This document shows, in pieces, positions 57,060 through 64,000 of a DNA stretch of 64,000 nt (positions are counted from its first letter, which is position 1; the number at the start of each line of letters is the position of its first letter). The notes under the pieces are model-generated. The model had not been told where the DNA came from, made no database searches, and saw only the letters and a list, made by a program, of their open reading frames with translations. The DNA comes from Isoetes taiwanensis (lineage: Eukaryota > Streptophyta > Lycopodiopsida > Isoetales > Isoetaceae), in contig JAJEKV010000020.1 of assembly GCA_021234155.1 (NCBI GenBank), positions 10,656,346 to 10,720,345 on the forward strand, given 5' to 3'. The position numbers were made by a program, and so were the translations under genes.

Positions 57060-59800
57060 CTTATGATTCTTTGAGCCTTATCTTGTGGATAAAGTGCAAT
57101 AGTGATATACTTGTTGGCTTCAAAGATGTGTAGGAAGGGCCTTTATAGGCGATAAAAACCTCCATCCATTGCATTGAAGGCTAAAAAGGACAACAAGATG
57201 CCTTTCGGGATGGACCGCATGCCGTTGCGGGCAAGGTTGCCAAGAAAGGCCTTGATCCCTTCCTCCACACAGCCATCGACTCCAAAAGAATCCTTAAGGT
57301 CATCTCCGTACGGAGCACAACTCCTACAAATCCGTTCATTTCAGGAAGTTGTCAACCACACAAAAGTTTTGTTACGTTACAAAATATGCTTATGCCACTG
57401 AGTAAGGGATTCCCATACACATAGGGGACCTCTTCCCAAGAAGATAAGTACCTTCAAAATTAAACTTGAAATTTAAACGAAGAGACAAGGCTTGGATTTA
57501 CCTCATCTACTCCCACCTCCTCTACCAATCCTATAGCTGTATACTTCCTTGTTAACTTGGCCATCCCTTATCAATTATGCCATATGAATTAAAATTCAAT
57601 CCGGATGAAGAAAAAGAAGTTAAAGGGGGAGCAGGGCACGGAAGGTCAAGCTAGAGGAATTTAAAAGATTTTATCCTATGGGAGTGAATTGGTTTCAAAA
57701 GATCGGCATTTTTTATTGTGAGACAACCCTGCTAATCTAACTCATAGGGTTCGATCTACAATTGACCATGTTATGTAAACATTCAATCGGGGAGTTTCAA
57801 GAGATGCCCAACAAAGGTTCTCCGCGCTTTGCCGATGTTATGCCATTTGACCCGGTGTCAAGGTAAGGTTCATTGCATTTTTTCCTCTCATTAAGTGCCG
57901 CCCAATTTACAATGCCTATTGATTGATGGGACATTAATGGGGAAATTGATCACTTGGTCTCCGTCTGGGGAGACTCTTGAACAAAAATTCTATATTATTT
58001 CGTTTTGAAATCATAGTATTTTTTCCTTGACAAATTCTATGCTCTATGATGGGAAAAACAAGCAACGGCTTGAATTTGCCAAAGCTTATACAAAACGGAG
58101 AAGTCGGGTTTTAAATGGAAACCTATCCAATAAAAAGCATAATTTCATTAATTATGGACAATACACGAATTTATGGACCATTTTTAATACACTTGTATGA
58201 ATGACTCTTTTTTCATACACTAATTGACATCCTCGGAAGTCTTGCATATGCCTCCAATTACCACCCGTTCTTCTTAATTACCATTAGGTAATGTTTTTCT
58301 TGTTTTATGTCCCAAGGCATGATTCGATAGTCTCTAGTTCTATGAAGTCACTTGCGGTCGTTGGCCTCCATCTCTTGTCCGACCAATTGGCATAATTATC
58401 CTTTCAGACTTCATGGCAATTAGACATCGAGATTGGCTCCCACCAAGTCACCGAGAATAAACCTTTGGAGTTCTCCTTCTTGATTATCCATTTGAAGATG
58501 GTTTCGGTCGAAGATAACAACCTAGCCAAGAACCTCTTGCTAGAAAATCATGAAGGTTTGATAAACATTTAAAACCCAAATTCCTCCGTTCTTTGAATGT
58601 AATTTTTTTCCCCTATTTTCAAAGTTAAATGTAAGCCCCTCATTTCAAAGGAAAATGTCAGCCCCAACTTTTTAAACATATATTCCCTTCATGGTGCCGC
58701 ATGATTAAAATTAAAATTCCATGGGCCTTAAAGGAATTGGGCCTTCCAACTCTCGGATATTAATACTTTGAGATCCCGGAGACCAAGGTACCACCCTCTG
58801 CAAACCCTAGATTCCCTTTTAACACTAGTCGTGCCACTCTTATAGGCCTTTCATGTTGTTGCCGAACATGTCATAAACAAAAAGTAACCCTATCACTAGA
58901 TTTCATGGCAAGGAATTCCTTTTAGCATGTTAACAACTTGATTGGTGAGAACTTGGCTTAACACCTATTTTTGCATCCACAAGGTCCTCCCCTATCATCG
59001 AGGATAGCATTCCCAATGGTGAGACGAACAAGTTTTGGTGGCCTTACAACCTTCCCGGGCTATCTGAAAAGTGTATGTCGTTTCTCATAATTTGGGTGCT
59101 TCTAATGCTATAAGAACTGAACCCTGCGGACACTATATCTTTCTGTTGTGGTGTCTGCGCCCAATATCTCTCGAGACCTTCATTCCGCCAACACTTAAGG
59201 GTCATTGTTCCATCTCTCACGAAGTCCCCGTTTGGCCATATCAAAACATCCCCGGCAACCCATGTTCACTTTGAGGACCCGGTTGTGGCTACTCCCACAA
59301 ACTTAAAACCCCCACCGGTCACCTCTTTCCATCATCAAGGCCGCTGAATGATATGAATCCTTTTTCCGCAATAATGGAGTGCACAAGAGTGCCATATGTC
59401 ACAATCCATTTCAAATAAGGGGTATATCTTGTCGGGGTTGTGCCTCCTTTCCCACCTCATGGGCCATTGTCAAATTCTGGGGACGTCATTTTGCTAGGAC
59501 GACTCACGAGCATCTTCACTTTTCAGAACAAAATGAGCCCCGGCTTAATTTATTGTGTTTGCATCTGAGTTCGGCCAAGGAAGGGGTATGGTGGCCTTCG
59601 ATCCTTCCCAATATACCAACGCTCACTACTCCATGTTGATTCCTTGAAGTGGCATTGTGTCAAATTTGCCCCACAACTCCTTTTGCATCCATCCATTTCA
59701 TTAAGGAAGAGATACACAACTAGAATAAGGGTTTTAATAGTTTTAAACCATGGCCGAGGAAGACGAGAAAGCAATGCAAAAAACATAGGGGGATGCTAGA
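57060..59800. other. Gene-poor stretch between the two N-terminal-domain copies
   Basis: No convincing frame or repeat. Short open frames (57174-57401, 59379-59639) have no domain and typical noncoding composition. No transposon ends were recognised inside it. Confidence 0.4.
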
Positions 59801-59860
59801 ATGCACTGGGAAATTTTGCTGGGGCCGTGTTCTAACACTTCTTTCCATTGTGTAGGAATT

Positions 59861-62800
59861 ATGGCGCAAACAAAGCAGACTGCTCAAGTTTGTGGGCCCG
59901 CACCGAGATTTGCAGAAGCTATAGCCGAAGCAAGAACGGAAGAAGACAAAGAACTGTTTGCTGGCATCACTGCAGTGCCCCATGAAGTTTTGACGGTTGC
60001 TGCAGCATGGACCTGGTGCATGGAGATAGGGAACATTCACCCTGGGTCCCAGACGAACCACCTCAAGGACCTTTTGCTTTATTTTGGCGAGAAAGGGACA
60101 CGGAAAATGCACTCAGCGGGTATCCTCATCGACATGGAGGTCTCACCTGATAACAATGATGAATTCCAGATCGATGTCGAACACACCATAGATCGGGCTT
60201 TCGTCCGTTATAAGCTTCCCCTTTCTGGCTACGAGCCCTGTATGATGCAGGCAAGCATAACTGAAAGCCCACAATCTTGCGCTCATAGAGGATGGGTGCT
60301 AGACTCATATGAAAGTTTAGAGCGCTCGGGCATCAAATCAAGAACTGATATCATGGATGGCTTCTACGCTGTCCGGCAGTGGATATTTGAACACAAACAG
60401 AATAGGTCTAAAGCATTGTATATGGAGTATCAAGGCAAAAACCAACCCAAAATCTACGATACTAAGTGGCTTAGGTCTAGATATGGAGTTCCAAAGAAGA
60501 GCGAGATAGCACAAGCGCCCGTGGAGACGCCGACAATTGCAAAGAAGGCTAGGACACCTGCCACGGCTATTCCCAGTAAAGCTGCCCCTAAACTTTTATT
60601 GGGTGGAATGTCGAGGACATGAAGGTCGCCTGAGGTCAGTGCAGAAGAGAAACAATCGTCTGAAGAGGAAGCCGGTAAGCGCAGAGGACAACTTGTAGCT
60701 GGTCCGTCCTCCAAGAGACACAAGCGGGACATCTCACTTGGGAGCCCACATGCTTCGGAGAGGGAGTCTTTGTCTGCTTCTTCAACTGAAGAACGGGAGA
60801 CTAGCCGGCAGATCGTAAAAGTCACTCCATCTAGTGGCGACGTCACATAGGAGAGCAGACATGAGTTGTCCTAGAGTGCCATTGTCAACATCAAGCACAG
60901 GGAGAGAATTTACCCTCTGGGGGTGGGCTTCGAGATTGAAATCGATATGTTCAAGATGCACAAAGCCCCTGCAAATATGACATGTAGGGTCATAAGTCCA
61001 GAGCACTTGGATACTCTGTATGAATCATTTATCAGCCATCAGATGCACCCTCCCTGTGCTGATGTCATACCATTTGATCCACAGACAAGACGAGCAATTA
61101 AGTGGAAGAAGGCACGGCCCTGCAAAATGCAGAATTTTGGATTGTCAATGGCAACCATACGATGACGGTTGCTCAACTGCTTGTCACACAAGCTTTGGCA
61201 TGGCCTCCTGAAAGAAGACTATACACGAAGAAGTATTCTTTGAAGAAATTCAGCAGTTCAAAACCAGTGGGCATTCTACGGGAAGCCTCAGAAGGGAAAA
61301 CACGGCCAGTCCCTGGGTGGAGATTATTCTGTGAGTGCTCTCAACCATTTTTTTTGATACTTCGTGCTATCTTGTAGTGCCAAATTGGGCACCCGCCCAA
61401 TTTGAGACATTGAGACACTGAACTCAAATTGGGCGGGTGCCCAATTTGCCTGAATGAGTGCCAAATTGGGCGGGCGCCCAGTTTGCCTCAAAGAGTTACA
61501 AAATTGGGCGCCCGCCGAATTTGGCAAATTGAGCGCCCGCCGAATTTGGCTAATGTGTATGGGCCTTATCTAATGCATTCTGTGTACTGTAGGATTGGGT
61601 GACTGTGGCGCTGTAGACATTGAAAAAGACAATTATGCGGGACTACGACTACTTTGTTTATCTGGATGACGAAACGTGGTCCATGTGCAGTGAAGTCGCC
61701 CAGTTATTTTACGAAGATCATTTGAAGGATGAGAAGGGAGAAAAAATTGAAGTGAAAGATAGACTGAGACTTTTCACCAACAATTCCTGTCGCCCATTGA
61801 AGTCCATGCATCCTCTAGATCTGCAAAGGCTGATGAAGGAGATCAAGAATGGCTCCACATTCCTCAAAGGAAGCAAAGATTATGGAAGACGTACCATGAA
61901 AGTCAGGGCCCTTGAGCTGAAGAAGATTGGAACAATGGAGCGGGCGCTTGTCAGATACCTGAAGGAAGTGAAAAAACTACCATTTCAAGACATGGCTGCC
62001 TTGAGGCAAGCTCACCCCATATTCACAGAGAATTTAATGCTTATGTTCGCCAGCAGTATTAGTGGATGGGCAGAAGGCCGCAAAGAGATCGAGAAGGAAA
62101 GCTTTTCGGAGTCCCTCTACGGCAAAGTAGACGAATATCTTCTTGGGCAAGTTGAGGAGGGGGGCAAACCGTTCAAGTGTTTCCACGTGAGTCCATTAGG
62201 TTTGTGCGTAGACGTGGTGAACACTTCTGCCCGCTTCGTTGGTTGCGACTTCAGATATACAAAGAAATGGGCAATGGAAGATTATCAAAAATTCCTTGAC
62301 CAGCTTAGCACGATGACGGACCAACAGCTTTACTGGATAGCTATATTTATTACGCCGAACCGCCTCAATGAGTGCCTATCCGCCATGAAGACAATAGACA
62401 GTGGCAGCCGTGTTTGGGTTGGTTCCTACCAGGACCCCCCTGCCAAAAGTGCTTCTACCTCTAAAGTGCGAGAGTTGCAAAGTCTTGTCTTGCTAATGTA
62501 TGTTGCCAGAGATGCTGCGGCTCTGCCATCTCTAGATGAATTAAATATTTGCTTTGCCAATTCCGACCATCCTAAGCAATATGCTAAATTTTCCAAGCAT
62601 TTGCGAGAAAAACAGGACATCGAAAAGAATTTGCCTGATCATGAGTGTGCAGCAGGTATGCATTTCAAATTGGGCGCCCGCCGAATTTCGTTGTAGACTG
62701 TGAATGTTTCTAACATTTGTTTTCCCTGCAGCTTATTGGCTATATCGTCCCTGGTGCGATAAGGGTGCAGCAGGTGGGGGAGGAGTTCTCGTCCAGAATC

Positions 62801-63578
62801 AGTTGGATTGTAGGACGTGCACATCTAATACAGAAGTTGATATTAGAAGGTTGCACTATTCTCGACTTCTTTTCTGGTGGTGCTTTTAGCCGGGCTGCAT
62901 TGTGTAAGGGCTATAAATCATTGTCGTTTGAGACAGAAGAGAAGCTGGAAACTAAGCTTGTAGATATTCGAGCAACTCGACGTCATGTTAGACGAGAAAA
63001 AATCAAGAGCTCGAGCATTACAAAAGATCAAAGAAGGAAAGAAGAAGGCCTCCACTTCCAAAAATATTCCTTAGCCTCAGCTTCCTGTTCCTGAGACACC
63101 TTGTCCGTTCTCCTCTACAACCATAAATGAAGTGCAATCCATTTTGAGATAGGACAAGAGCTCGATTCAAGAAGAGCTCAAAAAAGCAGCGGCCCTTGGC
63201 TCTCAGGATTTGCAAGTTTTTAGGAGAAGAAAAGATACCATCAACGCATTGGCAGGGACCGCACTGGTGAATACTCAGGACATGATTGAGGGGACCACAA
63301 GGTTCGAAAAACAGGTTGCTAGGGATCCTGAGTCTGTGATCGTCATGGAAACTCAGGAAGGGGCTGAAAAGGTCCCCAACACATTGGACAATCAAGATGG
63401 AGAGGAAGAGGTCCAGAACACATTAGACAATCAGGCTGCAGATGAGGAGAATGAGGAACTGGGGTCTGAAGATTTCGTGCTGAGGATGGAAAAAATCAAG
63501 GAGGCAGCACAACAACCTCCGCCCCAGTCTGAAGAACTCAGAGAGGAGCATTCAGAAGAGGTGCCTCCAGACGCATGA
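59861..63578 (+). pseudogene. ParB-like plus DNA-methyltransferase-like protein of a mobile element
   Basis: Start chosen at ATG 59861 (MAQTKQTAQVCGPAPRF). One frame runs to 61165 with three in-frame stops (60620, 60848, 60872): an unknown N-terminal domain, a charged linker, then YPLGVGFEIEIDMFK and RVISPEHLDTLYESF. After a shift near 61110 comes AEFWIVNGNHTMTVAQLL, matching the G-x-H-x core of ParB/sulfiredoxin-like domains. An intron (about 61331-61616) precedes a 359-codon exon ending at about 62656. A second intron (about 62657-62732) precedes ILDFFSGGAFSRAAL, resembling methyltransferase motif I, with the tail KLILEG before it. The order fits beta-class N6A/N4C enzymes, but the DPPY motif expected near 62215-62240 reads VNTSARF. 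An acidic C-terminus ends at 63578. ParB-methylase fusions are known in bacteria and phages; a plant-transposon role is inferred. Confidence 0.62.
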
Positions 63579-63832
63579 GGGACTTGTGATTACAACCATG
63601 AACAGATTGGAAAACATTGTAATTATTTTTTTTCTAATGAATGATAATTTTTCCTTCAGTTCCTTGTCTTAAAGTTTTCTAGTTTCCTTTGCTACCCAAA
63701 TTGGGCGGACGCCCAATTATGGTTACCGTAGAAGATAGAACCTATAATTAAATTTATTTAACACCCAATCTACTTGCTGTGAACTTGAGACCTTCATTGT
63801 CCTCTGGCGGAAATTGGGCGGGCGCCCAATTT
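61382..63832. repeat. Eight copies of a 22-bp palindrome (AAATTGGGC, core of four, GCCCAATTT)
   Basis: Copies at 61382-61403, 61426-61447, 61463-61484, 61501-61522, 61526-61547 (all in the first intron of the ParB-methyltransferase gene), 62667-62688 (second intron), 63698-63719 and 63811-63832 (downstream of the stop). Most are perfect or have one or two changes (GCCGAATTT in three). I found none elsewhere in the window. The intron-and-flank distribution avoids coding exons. Function unknown; candidate protein-binding sites. Confidence 0.92.
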
Positions 63833-63876
63833 AGTAGCTATCAGTGTCCGCAGTTGAACGTGAGGTGAAGTGGAAG

Positions 63877-64000
63877 TGCAGAAAAAGTGGAGGTCGAAGA
63901 GCACAACGTTACAAATTACTCAGGTTCGATACATCAAATAATATTCACTATGCGTATACATCCTTACATATTTCAGAAATGCTTATATCATTATATCCTT
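63877..64000. repeat. Right arm of the 124-bp inverted repeat (runs off the window)
   Basis: Reverse complement of 50057-50180 with 119 of 124 identical. It begins just after the last 22-bp palindrome and continues to the last base of the window, so the true length may be larger. Confidence 0.92.

Noticed and set aside
57174-57401. Small basic open frame
   Set aside because: No domain, no codon pattern and no conserved neighbour.
1-64000. tRNA, rRNA or other structured RNA genes
   Set aside because: No cloverleaf with TTCGANTC-type T-arm and matching acceptor, and no rRNA core sequence, was recognised by eye; a covariance-model scan would be needed to be sure.

Overview
The window looks like a transposon-rich piece of a land-plant nuclear genome. 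Three things point there: a spliced molybdate/MFSD5-type transporter gene, a pentatricopeptide-repeat (PPR) fragment of the PLS type with an MYAKCG motif, and plant-type CACTA, hAT, LINE and LTR elements. A fern or another large-genome non-seed plant is my best guess; that is an inference, not a demonstration. Very little of the 64 kb is host gene.

Layout. 0.4-1.0 kb: C-terminal part of a Ulp1-type cysteine protease gene. 1.3-1.86 kb: a CA-rich block that flips to a GT-rich minisatellite. 2765-11787: a complete 9023-bp CACTA element (15-bp inverted termini, GTG target duplication, CGTCA subterminal repeats). It lacks a visible transposase but holds exon-like fragments and a second, nested inverted-repeat element (about 5179-9905) that carries a broken PPR gene. 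12.4-14.2 kb: a cluster of GGAATATTCC palindromes and a small unassigned spliced gene. 14.4-19.1 kb (minus): a decayed DDE-type transposase gene with DFSENY and GHGKG motifs. 19.8-20.7 kb (minus): a Ty3/gypsy-type gag remnant. 23.95-30.0 kb: a minus-strand LINE ORF1 remnant split by a complete, young, apparently non-coding LTR retrotransposon (25185-29342, TSD ACGAG). 30.7-35.9 kb: a GC-rich, frame-broken LINE of the same family on the plus strand. 37.2-39.4 kb (minus): the one convincing conserved host gene, an eight-exon MFSD5/molybdate-anion transporter with a break in exon 5. 41.6-46.5 kb: a second LINE type cut short against a truncated hAT transposase.

The most unusual part is 50-64 kb. 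It is bracketed by a 124-bp inverted repeat (119/124 identical) whose outer edge may lie beyond the window. Inside are a minus-strand transposase gene with DNCFGQNKN and GHTHDDID motifs and a plus-strand gene that joins a novel N-terminal domain, a ParB/sulfiredoxin-like domain and a C-terminal adenine/cytosine-N4 methyltransferase-like fold. A 22-bp palindrome (AAATTGGGC, four-base core, GCCCAATTT) occurs eight times, and I saw it only in the introns and 3' flank of the ParB-methyltransferase gene. A different 16-bp palindrome (GATCGCG..CGCGATC) occurs five times between the two genes. Together these suggest a large DNA transposon that encodes its own DNA-binding and modification-like protein plus repeated candidate binding sites. 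Both genes are now broken by stops and frameshifts, so this copy is probably dead.
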